Position numbers and translations under genes: made by a program. This document shows positions 1 through 7,441 of a DNA stretch of 19,855 bases, piece by piece; the first letter of the stretch is position 1, and the number at the start of each line of letters is the position of its first letter. Under the pieces are notes generated by a model, which made no database searches, was not told where the DNA came from, and was given only the letters and a program-made list of their open reading frames with translations. Source of the stretch: JANRKG01 sp033763635 (GTDB lineage Bacteria > Cyanobacteriota > Cyanobacteriia > GCF-001939115); the NCBI GenBank assembly GCA_033763635.1, contig JANRKG010000053.1:1-19855 (forward strand). The letters run 5' to 3'.

Positions 1-1
1 C

Positions 2-349
2 CGTACATACGACATCAATACAGGTGCGTTAAAGAGCTTGATTGGTACAAATTACACAGGTACGAATCCTAGTAGTAACTATACTGGCAACCTGGCCTTT
101 TTAGGCAATACGTTGTTTACAACTGGGTTCGACTTTTCCCAGGGCAACCAGGGAGCCATCCTACGTTACGACGGTCTGACGGGAGCACCCCTCCCTTCTC
201 CGGGGAATTCCGGCCCGGTTTTTGTGGCAACTAACAGCAATTTGCTCCGCCCGATCGGAATTGCCATTTACGACATCCCTGAACCCGCAACGGTAGCAGC
301 TTTACTGATCTTTGGCGGAATCGGTATTGCAGCACGCAAGCGTCAGTAA
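2..349 (+). CDS. PEP-CTERM domain protein, C-terminal fragment
   Basis: The reading frame is open to the left edge of the window, so the start is missing and only about 115 residues are present; a TTG at 38 is not needed as a start. The C-terminus shows a PEP-CTERM sorting signal: the tripeptide Pro-Glu-Pro, a hydrophobic stretch (VAALLIFGGIGIAA) and a basic RKR tail. In other bacteria such tails route exported proteins to an exosortase and the cell surface or matrix. The rest is Gly/Asn/Ser/Thr-rich, with phrases such as YDINTGAL and RYDGLTGAPLP that resemble one blade of an NHL/PQQ-like beta-propeller; that fold is an inference. It is followed by a strong intrinsic terminator, so it is the last gene of its transcript. 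Confidence 0.85.
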   Translation, partial: RTYDINTGALKSLIGTNYTGTNPSSNYTGNLAFLGNTLFTTGFDFSQGNQGAILRYDGLTGAPLPSPGNSGPVFVATNSNLLRPIGIAIYDIPEPATVAALLIFGGIGIAARKRQ

Positions 350-406
350 CAAGCGTCAGTGATGATTCCTGGAATTCAAAACTGAAAAACCTCCACAAGG
401 ACTGGC

Positions 407-440
407 TGGCTGGGATGCATTCCATCCCAGCCACTTTTTT
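407..440 (+). terminator. Rho-independent terminator after the PEP-CTERM gene
   Basis: Perfect 11-bp stem (TGGCTGGGATG at 407-417, complement at 423-433), a 5-nt loop and six T residues at 435-440. It lies 58 nt after the stop codon at 349 and separates this gene from the CHAT gene at 576. Confidence 0.92.
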
Positions 441-575
441 GCGTATTTCCTCAACTCCGGATGTATGTCACAAATCCTGAAAATTCAGGAGAGAGTCTCT
501 GATTTCACGAGGACTGAGGCTACGATCGCAAAAGACTGATTTCCCTCCTCATCCTTTGGTGGCTCCACAATATTC

Positions 576-3206
576 ATGGCAAAACTAGGGCGCTTTCTGT
601 TGACTTGGCTCTCCCATCTTGTCAAACCTCTGACCCACCTTGTCCCGTTCCGTCATTGGTGGTTACGAGGGGGTGTTTTTGCCCTGGCTTTGGGCCTTAC
701 CCTGCTGAGTCCGATCGTCACCCAAGCCCAACTTCCTACCCCTACTCCTTTCCAACAGGGGCAGCGAGCCTATGAAGCTGGGCGCTACTCAGAAGCCCTC
801 ACCCTCTGGCAACAGGCCGAAGCCGAGTTTGCCCGCGAGAAAGACAGCCTGAATCGGGCGATGACCCTCAGTAACCTATCCCTGGCTTACCAACAGTTAG
901 GGCAGTGGTCCCAGGCGGAAGCCTCGATCGCCGCCAGTCTCATTCTGGTAGGCCCAGTTCCTCCTGCGAACCAACCCCTTCCCGGTTTCCAGGAACCCGA
1001 TCGTCTGCGGGTGTTCGCTCAAGTTCTAAACACCCTGGGGCGGTTGCAACTCACGCGCGGCAGTTCAGAACAGGCGTTAGAAACCTGGCAACAAGCCACA
1101 CGGCTCTACAACGCAGTGAACGACCCAACAGGCAGTTTGTCCAGCCAATTAAATCAGGTTCAGGCATTGCGATCGTTGGGTTTTTACAACCGTGCCCTTG
1201 CCCAGTTAGAAGCCTTGAACCAAACCTGGCAAACCCAGCCCGATACCCCCGCTAAAGTTGCGAGTTTGCGATCGTTGGGGAATGCCTTTCGAGCTACCGG
1301 AAATTTTCCCAAAGCATGGGAAACCTTGCAGACCAGCCTGACGATCGCCCGCAAGCTGGATGCTGCCGAGGAGATCAGCACAACCCTACTCAGTTTGGGA
1401 AATACTGCTCTGGACCAGCCAAGCCTCGGTAATGCCTTAGAGCTTTATCAACAATCTGCCACGATCGCCCCCACGCCAACCCTGCGACTTCAGGCCCAAT
1501 TAAACCAGTTCAGTGTGCTGGTGAAACGGCAGCAATTTGCCACGGCTGCGGCACTTTATCCTACCCTTCAGACTGGATTCGCAAACCTGCCGCTCAATCA
1601 CACGACTTTGTACATGCGGATTAATTTGGTGAACACCCTGAAGCAGTGGCGGCAGGGAGAGGGAAACACGGCTCCAGATTGGGTGGAAATGGCCCGATCG
1701 CTCGCAACCGTAGCCCAACAGGCAAAAACGCTGGGAGATCCACGAGCGGAATCCTATGCTTTGGGAACATTGGGGACGCTGTATGAACAGACGCGCCAGT
1801 GGGCAGAGGCTCGAACTGTCACCCAACAGGCTCTCGCCTTATCTCAGGCCATCAGTGCGAATGACATTACCTATCAGTGGCAATGGCAGTTGGGCCGTCT
1901 TCTCCGGACTCAGGGCCAAACCCAACCTGCCCTCGTCTCATACGGTCAGGCGGTTGGCACCCTCCAATCCATTCGCAACGACCTGGTGACGATTAACTCC
2001 GATGTGCAGTTTTCATTTCGGGAAAGTGTTGAGCCTGTCTACCGTCAGTATGTGAGTTTGTTGCTGCGCCCTGAAAATGGACAGGAACCCACTCAGGGCA
2101 ATTTGGAAACGGCGCGATCGGTGATTGAGGCCCTACAACTGGCAGAGTTGGAAAACTTTTTTCAAGAAGCCTGTCTGGAACGTCGCCCGATGACGATCGA
2201 CCAGATCGATCCCAGGGCAGCAATTTTCTATCCCATCATTCTCGAAGATCGGCTGGAGGTTGTATTCCGGCGATCGGGTCAACCCCTCCGTCACCATGCG
2301 GTGCCCCTGCCCTCCAATCAGGTCGAATCCACCCTGATCCGTTTGCGCCAAGCCCTCCACCCTGTTAGCCCCTCTGGCGTATTCGAGCAACTTTCGAATC
2401 AAGTTTACGACTGGTTGATTCGTCCCTTTGAAGCCGAACTGGCAACTGGACAGGTAAAAACCCTCGTGTTTGTGTTGGATGGTCCCCTACGGAATTTTCC
2501 GATGGCGGCTCTGTTAGACGGCGATCGTTTTTTGATTGAAAAATACGGGATTGCCGTTACACCGGGGTTAGAACTGTTTAGCTCCCAATCCCTAAGTCGT
2601 CGCAACCCTACTGCCCTGACGGGGGGCCTATCCGAAGCGAGACAGGGATTTTCCCCCCTGCCGAAGGTTGAAGTCGAACTGGCTGAAATTCGGGAAGAAC
2701 TACCAGGGCTATTTCTATTGAACGAAGACTTGACGACCCAAAACTTGACCCGCCAATTGGGTTCTCAGGACTATGAAATTGTTCATCTTGCAACTCATGG
2801 TCAATTCAGTTCCGATGCCGAGAAGACTTTTATTCTGACCTGGGATAGTCGTATCCCAGTGAAACAACTGGATGCCCTTCTGAAACAACGCAGTACTCGC
2901 ACCCGCAACCCATTGGAATTATTGGTACTGAGTGCTTGCCAGACCGCCGCTGGAGATAGCCGTGCAGCGTTGGGATTAGCGGGAGTCGCAGTGCGATCGG
3001 GTGCCCGTAGCACTCTGGCAACCCTCTGGTCTGTGAATGATACCGCAGCCGCTACCCTGATGCCCAAGTTCTATGATGAACTGCTGCAAAAAGGGCTGAC
3101 CAAAGCCGAAGCTTTACGACAGGCGCAAATTTCCCTTTTAAAGAGCGAAGATTTTTCCTTACCTTACTACTGGTCTGCTTTTGTCCTGATTGGGAATTGG
3201 TTATGA
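576..3206 (+). CDS. Secreted TPR-CHAT (caspase-like peptidase) protein
   Basis: An 876-residue protein. Residues 1-51 form a long signal-peptide-like N-terminus with basic residues, a hydrophobic core (GGVFALALGLTLL) and a TQA cleavage site, so it is probably exported or membrane-tethered. Residues about 57-480 contain multiple tetratricopeptide repeats (for example near 60-100 and 385-425). Residues about 570-876 are a CHAT domain (caspase HetF-associated with TPRs). The expected catalytic dyad is present: His741 in HLATHG and Cys788 in LSACQT. CHAT proteins are clan CD cysteine peptidases, and TPR-CHAT proteins are abundant in cyanobacteria; the substrate is unknown. The ATG at 576 was chosen because the signal peptide starts there; no good Shine-Dalgarno is visible. 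The CHASE2 cyclase 125 nt downstream, on the same strand, is a likely functional partner. Confidence 0.92.
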   Translation: MAKLGRFLLTWLSHLVKPLTHLVPFRHWWLRGGVFALALGLTLLSPIVTQAQLPTPTPFQQGQRAYEAGRYSEALTLWQQAEAEFAREKDSLNRAMTLSNLSLAYQQLGQWSQAEASIAASLILVGPVPPANQPLPGFQEPDRLRVFAQVLNTLGRLQLTRGSSEQALETWQQATRLYNAVNDPTGSLSSQLNQVQALRSLGFYNRALAQLEALNQTWQTQPDTPAKVASLRSLGNAFRATGNFPKAWETLQTSLTIARKLDAAEEISTTLLSLGNTALDQPSLGNALELYQQSATIAPTPTLRLQAQLNQFSVLVKRQQFATAAALYPTLQTGFANLPLNHTTLYMRINLVNTLKQWRQGEGNTAPDWVEMARSLATVAQQAKTLGDPRAESYALGTLGTLYEQTRQWAEARTVTQQALALSQAISANDITYQWQWQLGRLLRTQGQTQPALVSYGQAVGTLQSIRNDLVTINSDVQFSFRESVEPVYRQYVSLLLRPENGQEPTQGNLETARSVIEALQLAELENFFQEACLERRPMTIDQIDPRAAIFYPIILEDRLEVVFRRSGQPLRHHAVPLPSNQVESTLIRLRQALHPVSPSGVFEQLSNQVYDWLIRPFEAELATGQVKTLVFVLDGPLRNFPMAALLDGDRFLIEKYGIAVTPGLELFSSQSLSRRNPTALTGGLSEARQGFSPLPKVEVELAEIREELPGLFLLNEDLTTQNLTRQLGSQDYEIVHLATHGQFSSDAEKTFILTWDSRIPVKQLDALLKQRSTRTRNPLELLVLSACQTAAGDSRAALGLAGVAVRSGARSTLATLWSVNDTAAATLMPKFYDELLQKGLTKAEALRQAQISLLKSEDFSLPYYWSAFVLIGNWL

Positions 3207-3212
3207 GGAAAA

Positions 3213-3241
3213 AGCGAATCGATCAGGGGCGATCATTCGCT
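3213..3241 (+). repeat. Hairpin between the CHAT and CHASE2 genes
   Basis: AGCGAAT (3213-3219) pairs with ATTCGCT (3235-3241). Inside this, after a one-base bulge, GATC pairs with GATC around a 6-nt loop, giving 11 bp in all. It begins 7 nt after the CHAT stop codon. No T-run follows, so it looks more like an mRNA stability or processing element than a full terminator. Confidence 0.5.
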
Positions 3242-3331
3242 GATCCTTGACCCTTCAAAATTGAAATACCTCCGATTGTCCAGCACCCATTTCTCACTAC
3301 CCATTCCTTCCCATCCGGAGACCCAATTTTC

Positions 3332-5599
3332 ATGCTAAACGTAATCAAGAAACAACTCTGGAAATGGCGTGGGGTCTTGGTTGCAGCCCCCAGTATTGCA
3401 GTTCTGATCATCGGTCTCCGGATGGTGGGGCTACTGCAACTCCTGGAACTCGCGGCCCTGGATCAGTTGTTTCTGTTACGGCCTAAGGAACCCAAGGACG
3501 CTCGTATTTTGGTTGTGACCATTACCGAAGGCGACGTAAAAAAATACGGGACTGCGGAAACGGCCCTTCGAGATCCCGCTTTGGCAAAACTGCTCACGAC
3601 CCTTCAACAGGGTAAACCCATTGCCATTGGATTGGATTTGTACACCAATCAGCGCAATGACAAGGCATTGGAGCAAATTTTCGCTACAACTGAAAATTTA
3701 ATCGCGGTTGAACTGGTGGCGGATACGGTGGATGCTGATCCCATTCCCGCCCATCCATTTTTTACAAAATATTTCCCAGAGGTCGATCGCGTAGGAGCCA
3801 ATGATCTGTTAGCAGACGCAGATGGAAAATTGCGTCGGGCAATGCTCTCGATCGATCGCCCTGACCAGGAAGCGCCCCTACCCAGCTTTGCCCTACTCAT
3901 GGCAGGTTTGTACTTGCATCAGCAGGGAATCACACCCGAATTGCGAGAGGATAACCTGCTGCAATTTGGTTCCGTTGTCCTGCCTGCCTTTAGCCAAAAC
4001 GATGGCGGATATACCAACGTTCAGGACAGGGGCTATCAGACTTTATTGAACTACCGAGGGGAAATGCAGGACTTCGATACAGTGACGGTATCGGAGGTTT
4101 TAGAGAAAGGGATTTCTCCAGCCCTGATCCGGGATCGCATTGTGTTTATTGGAACCACAGCCGAAAGTTTTAAAGATTTGTTTTTCACTCCCTATACCAG
4201 CGGCCTTTTCTTTAAGCCCAAACGGATGCCGGGAGTGATCATTCATGCGAATAGTGCCAGCCAGATTATCAGTGCCGTCTTGAATCAGCGTCCCCTACTG
4301 CGAACCTGGTCTGAGCCGATCGAATGGCTTTGGATTCTAGCCTGGGCACTACTGGGGGCAACCCTGAGTTGGCAACAGCGGCATCAAAGCGGGGCCGCGC
4401 GAGAACTGCCCTGGATTTTGGGGGTTATTGGGGCGGGCAGCATTCTGATGGGAGGCTCGTTTGTCGCATTTTTATACGGGTGGTGGATTCCCGTAATTCC
4501 CTCCCTGATGGCTCTCACAGGATCGGCGATCGCCATCACAGGCTATGTTGCCCAAACGGCGGATGAAATGCGCCGCACCTTTGGACGCTACCTGACCGAT
4601 GAAGTGGTGGCAAATTTACTGGAAACCCCTGGTGGGTTGAAGTTAGGAGGAGAACGGCGCAAAGTCACAATTTTGATCTCCGATTTGCGGGGCTTTTCGG
4701 CAATTGCAGAACGAGTTCCACCGGAGGAAGTCGTCAAAACCCTGAACCTCTACCTGGCAGTCATGGCTGATGTGATTGGTAATTACCAGGGCACGATCAA
4801 CGAGATTATGGGCGATGGCATTCTCGTAATCTTTGGTGCGCCCACCTTCCGAGAAGATGATGCAGCACGGGCGGTTGCTTGTGCGATCGCGATGCAACTG
4901 GCAATGGAAGGGGTGAACGAGCAGATCCAACAAATGGGCCTCCCCGTATTACAGATGGGGATTGGAATCAATACCGGGGAAGTAATTGTCGGGAATATTG
5001 GCTCCAGCAAACGCGCTAAATATACCGTCGTGGGGACTCCCATTAACCTGGCAGCACGGGTCGAGTCCTATACGGTGGGAGGCCAGATCTTGATTAGCGA
5101 GAACACCCATAAAGAGGTCGGCCCCATCTTGCAAACAGATGGGGAAATTCTGGTGGAAGCTAAAGGGATCAAGCATCCTGTCACTTTGTATGAAATCAGT
5201 GGTATCGGAGAACCCTACAATCTCTATCGCTCTAAAGCAGAGGAAGCCTTTGTCACATTAAGGGAGGAACTGCCTGTTCGATACGTTTTGCTAGAAGGGA
5301 AACATGCGGTTGGTAATTTATATCAGGGCAGTTTTATGGAATTGTCGGAACAGGGCGCTTTGTTGAAAACGGATCAACCACTCGAAAGATTAAACAATCT
5401 CAAAATGAATCTGCTGAACGAAACGAATTCTCCACAGGAACCGGAGGATCTATACGCGAAGGTAATGAAACCTTTACCCAGTCATCCTGATCTAGTTCAT
5501 CTCACCTTTACCAATGTGCCTCCTTCAGTGACAGCCGTTTTACAAAAATATCGGCAATCCGCTAGCGAAGTTGTCCAAGTAGAGTTAGCAGCCGATTAA
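3332..5599 (+). CDS. CHASE2-domain class III nucleotide cyclase
   Basis: A 755-residue sensor cyclase. It has an N-terminal membrane segment (about 14-36), an extracytoplasmic CHASE2 sensor domain (about 37-320), then a cluster of hydrophobic segments (about 330-410) and the cyclase catalytic domain (about 435-620). The two metal-binding aspartates are Asp451 (ISDLRGFS) and Asp495 (MGDGI); Asn572 and Arg576 (NLAAR) supply the transition-state residues. The purine-selecting position just before MGD is Glu491, where adenylate cyclases carry Lys, and the second specificity site is Thr565. GTP is therefore a possible substrate. Residues about 646-750 form a beta-rich tail resembling a degenerate PilZ domain (ELSEQGALL) without an obvious RxxxR motif. 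It probably signals together with the upstream TPR-CHAT protein. Confidence 0.9.
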   Translation: MLNVIKKQLWKWRGVLVAAPSIAVLIIGLRMVGLLQLLELAALDQLFLLRPKEPKDARILVVTITEGDVKKYGTAETALRDPALAKLLTTLQQGKPIAIGLDLYTNQRNDKALEQIFATTENLIAVELVADTVDADPIPAHPFFTKYFPEVDRVGANDLLADADGKLRRAMLSIDRPDQEAPLPSFALLMAGLYLHQQGITPELREDNLLQFGSVVLPAFSQNDGGYTNVQDRGYQTLLNYRGEMQDFDTVTVSEVLEKGISPALIRDRIVFIGTTAESFKDLFFTPYTSGLFFKPKRMPGVIIHANSASQIISAVLNQRPLLRTWSEPIEWLWILAWALLGATLSWQQRHQSGAARELPWILGVIGAGSILMGGSFVAFLYGWWIPVIPSLMALTGSAIAITGYVAQTADEMRRTFGRYLTDEVVANLLETPGGLKLGGERRKVTILISDLRGFSAIAERVPPEEVVKTLNLYLAVMADVIGNYQGTINEIMGDGILVIFGAPTFREDDAARAVACAIAMQLAMEGVNEQIQQMGLPVLQMGIGINTGEVIVGNIGSSKRAKYTVVGTPINLAARVESYTVGGQILISENTHKEVGPILQTDGEILVEAKGIKHPVTLYEISGIGEPYNLYRSKAEEAFVTLREELPVRYVLLEGKHAVGNLYQGSFMELSEQGALLKTDQPLERLNNLKMNLLNETNSPQEPEDLYAKVMKPLPSHPDLVHLTFTNVPPSVTAVLQKYRQSASEVVQVELAAD

Positions 5600-5601
5600 A
5601 C

Positions 5602-5654
5602 CGGATGAAACGGATAGTTTTTGAACGAGGACACCAAAGCATCCGTTTCATCCG
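5602..5654. repeat. Inverted repeat between convergent genes, probable bidirectional terminator
   Basis: CGGATGAAACGGAT at 5602-5615 is perfectly complementary (14 bp) to 5641-5654, across a 25-nt spacer that begins with AGTTTTT. The right arm is iterated: ATCCGTTTC occurs twice in tandem, followed by TATCCG up to 5664. It lies exactly between the stop of the cyclase gene (plus) and the stop of the CAP gene (minus), which suits a shared terminator, although the T-run is weak. Confidence 0.6.
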
Positions 5655-5681
5655 TTTCTATCCGCTGCTAACTGGATTTCC

Positions 5682-6278
5682 CTACGGCTTCAATACATTC
5701 TCTGGAAACTGCCCCAATACATTACCCGCTGGGGAATAGTGACAGACCACATACAGGGCTGTGTAGCGTCGTCCATTCATATTTTTCATCCCTTGAGCCG
5801 CACCACACCCTAAGCGTGTACTGTTTTTCCATACCATCTGGGTAAAGTGCCCGGTTGCCGCAGAAAAGGTCGGTCTTGCATAGTTGTAAGCAGACACTTC
5901 GTTGTACCAGCCTTTCGTAGAATTTGTCATTAACTGGTTTGCAGAAATCGCGCTTCCTGTAGTGTAAAAAACGTACAGGTTTTCTCCTGCACTGTTCCGT
6001 TGAGACGCAGAGCTATGCTCGAATAAAGCATTTTTTGCCAGATATTGCGCCCAATTCTGAGCGGTTTGATTTAATGAATTATCCAGGGTCATCGTTGGAA
6101 CGCGATGGCGGGTGCGGTAGGTATTATGCTGGGCCAGGGCAGTATTCCGTAACGTTGTGAGGTCAATGGACGATTGGGCCGTGCTGGGCTGCATACCAAC
6201 GATCGACAGAGGCGCACCGATCGCCACTCCCGCTAGCAGGGTCTTAACAGATTTCATAATGAAGGAATGTTGTTTCAC
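5682..6278 (-). CDS. Secreted CAP/SCP-domain protein
   Basis: A CAP-superfamily (SCP/PR-1/Ag5) protein of 198 residues. It has an N-terminal signal peptide ending around STAQS (residues 32-37) and is therefore exported. The fold signatures are HNTYRTRH (51-58), GENLY (98-102), GHFTQMVW (143-150) and YVVCHYSPAGN (176-186). The cavity tetrad His88, Glu99, Glu127 and His144 is complete. Bacterial CAP proteins have diverse and mostly unknown roles, so no substrate is proposed. The frame starts at GTG 6278, with a GGGGA Shine-Dalgarno about 8 nt upstream; an ATG at 6257 would give a shorter but still complete signal peptide. The next gene is divergent, separated by only 38 AT-rich bases. Confidence 0.9.
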   Translation of the reverse strand: MKQHSFIMKSVKTLLAGVAIGAPLSIVGMQPSTAQSSIDLTTLRNTALAQHNTYRTRHRVPTMTLDNSLNQTAQNWAQYLAKNALFEHSSASQRNSAGENLYVFYTTGSAISANQLMTNSTKGWYNEVSAYNYARPTFSAATGHFTQMVWKNSTRLGCGAAQGMKNMNGRRYTALYVVCHYSPAGNVLGQFPENVLKP

Positions 6279-6316
6279 GATCTTTTCCCCGAATAAAATT
6301 ACACAACAATTTTTCT

Positions 6317-6901
6317 ATGAAGTTTGAAGATCAGCTCAAAACAATTTATGCCGAAAATCGCTCGGCTTGGCGAACCTGGCTCCTGGAAAATCATCAAACC
6401 AGTGCAGGAACTTGGTTAATTTATTACAAGAAAAAAAGTGGTCAACCCAGTATCCAGTATAGCGATGCAGTGAAGGAAGCCCTTTGTTTTGGTTGGATTG
6501 ATAGCAAAGTTAAATCCCTCGATGAACATCGATACCAGCAAATTTTTACACCCCGAAAGCCCAAAAGCGTCTGGTCAAAACTCAACAAACAATACATCGA
6601 AGAATTGATTGCTGAAGGTTTAATGCAAGCAGCAGGGTTACAAAAAATTGAGGCGGCAAAACAGGATGGTTCCTGGACTTCATTAGATGCGATCGAGGCT
6701 CTGATTGTTCCCGCCGATTTGCAACAAGCGCTGGAATTAAATACAGTTGCAAATCAAAATTTTGCAACATTTAGCCCTTCTGCCAAAAAGACAATTTTGT
6801 TTTGGATAGAAAGTGCAAAAAGACCTGAAACGCGCTTAAAACGGATTGAACAGGCGATCGATGCAATTACAGAAAACAAAAATCCTCTGCTCAAAAGATA
6901 A
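6317..6901 (+). CDS. YdeI/OmdA-family protein
   Basis: A 194-residue soluble protein of the YdeI/OmpD-associated family. Diagnostic features are CFGWIDS at 57-63 and the basic FTPRKPKSVWSKLN segment at 77-90, followed by the helical C-terminal half with an AKKTILFWIESAKRPETRLKRI stretch in its last third. The length is typical of the family and no signal peptide or membrane segment is seen. The family has been linked loosely to resistance to polymyxin or bacteriocin-type stress in other bacteria; the biochemical activity is not known. Codon usage is more A/T-rich than that of its neighbours. It is transcribed divergently from the CAP gene. Confidence 0.85.
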   Translation: MKFEDQLKTIYAENRSAWRTWLLENHQTSAGTWLIYYKKKSGQPSIQYSDAVKEALCFGWIDSKVKSLDEHRYQQIFTPRKPKSVWSKLNKQYIEELIAEGLMQAAGLQKIEAAKQDGSWTSLDAIEALIVPADLQQALELNTVANQNFATFSPSAKKTILFWIESAKRPETRLKRIEQAIDAITENKNPLLKR

Positions 6902-6970
6902 ATTGCTTTTGAAAGTCAATCCATCTTTTAACTTATCGTTAAGGGTTATAAAATCTATCGGTTGTTGCAT

Positions 6971-6998
6971 TTGACTTTTATTTCGATTGTGATAAATT
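6971..6998 (+). promoter_or_regulatory. Candidate sigma-70 promoter for the riboswitch-led operon
   Basis: A TTGACT -35 box at 6971-6976, a 16-nt spacer and a TAAATT -10 box at 6993-6998 preceded by an extended-10 TG. Nothing else of similar quality lies between here and the riboswitch core, so the leader would be roughly 430 nt long. Confidence 0.45.
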
Positions 6999-7065
6999 AA
7001 CGCCATAACTGAAGTGAGTCGGCCTAATCCGTTCAAATGCCCTACTTGTAAAAGTAAAGTTATGT

Positions 7066-7087
7066 AAGGCACATTAGAGTGCCTTTA
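7066..7087 (+). terminator. Small hairpin, possible terminator of the YdeI-type gene
   Basis: AAGGCAC (7066-7072) pairs perfectly with GTGCCTT (7079-7085) around a 6-nt loop, followed by a short T-rich stretch. It overlaps the first copy of the 14-bp tandem repeat, so it may instead belong to the riboswitch leader. Confidence 0.35.
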
Positions 7088-7115
7088 TCAAAGTGCTTTT
7101 ATCAAAGTGCATTTT
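7078..7115 (+). repeat. 14-bp tandem repeat at the 5' edge of the riboswitch
   Basis: Two near-identical units, AGTGCCTTTATCAA (7078-7091) and AGTGCTTTTATCAA (7092-7105), plus a partial third (AGTGCATTTT, 7106-7115). The AGTGC of each copy can pair with GCATT at 7288-7292, so the repeat multiplies the 5' strand of the riboswitch closing stem. Confidence 0.75.
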
Positions 7116-7305
7116 AGCGGAGCGGAGGAACCATCTATTGGGGCTTATTCCTGGCAGTTGCTTCTACTTGTTTTTCGGTCAAGAAATTTTTGAATTAAGA
7201 AATTTCTTGCTGAAGAAAAATGGGTAGTGGAAAGCGCAGCGCAGGAAGGGGTATCTCTCAACCCTCGCCCGTCAGCTAACTCCGTCGGCATTGGGAGGAG
7301 ACTGA
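7106..7305 (+). ncRNA. c-di-AMP riboswitch (ydaO/yuaA type)
   Basis: The conserved blocks of the ydaO/yuaA leader are present in order: CGGAGGAACCA (7123-7133), GGGGCTTATTC (7140-7150), a variable hairpin with a perfect 10-bp stem (7180-7189 with 7200-7209), and CCCGTCAGCTAACTCCG (7268-7284) followed by GGCATT and GGAGGAG. P1 can form from AGTGC (7106-7110) with GCATT (7288-7292), and P2 from CGGAG (7123-7127) with CTCCG (7280-7284). Members of this class bind cyclic di-AMP and usually switch expression off when it is bound. Here it precedes an ABC importer operon. Identification is from remembered consensus blocks plus pairing, not from a covariance search. Confidence 0.92.
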
Positions 7306-7308
7306 AAA

Positions 7309-7349
7309 CACAGAATTCAGGTCAAAAGCCTGGGATTTTGTGTTTATTC
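7309..7349 (+). terminator. Terminator-like expression platform of the riboswitch
   Basis: A 13-bp stem with one bulge forms between 7309-7321 and 7329-7342, with a 7-nt loop (7322-7328), and is followed by TTTATTC. It starts within about 5 nt of the aptamer 3' end and lies upstream of the permease ATG at 7442, the arrangement expected for transcriptional attenuation. Confidence 0.65.
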
Positions 7350-7441
7350 GGTGTCCCTTGTTGGTACTGCTCAGTTTGGTCCATCTGATAGTTCCAAATT
7401 CTAGTTCCACATCCGACACTGGAGACACTGGAGATAGTGCC

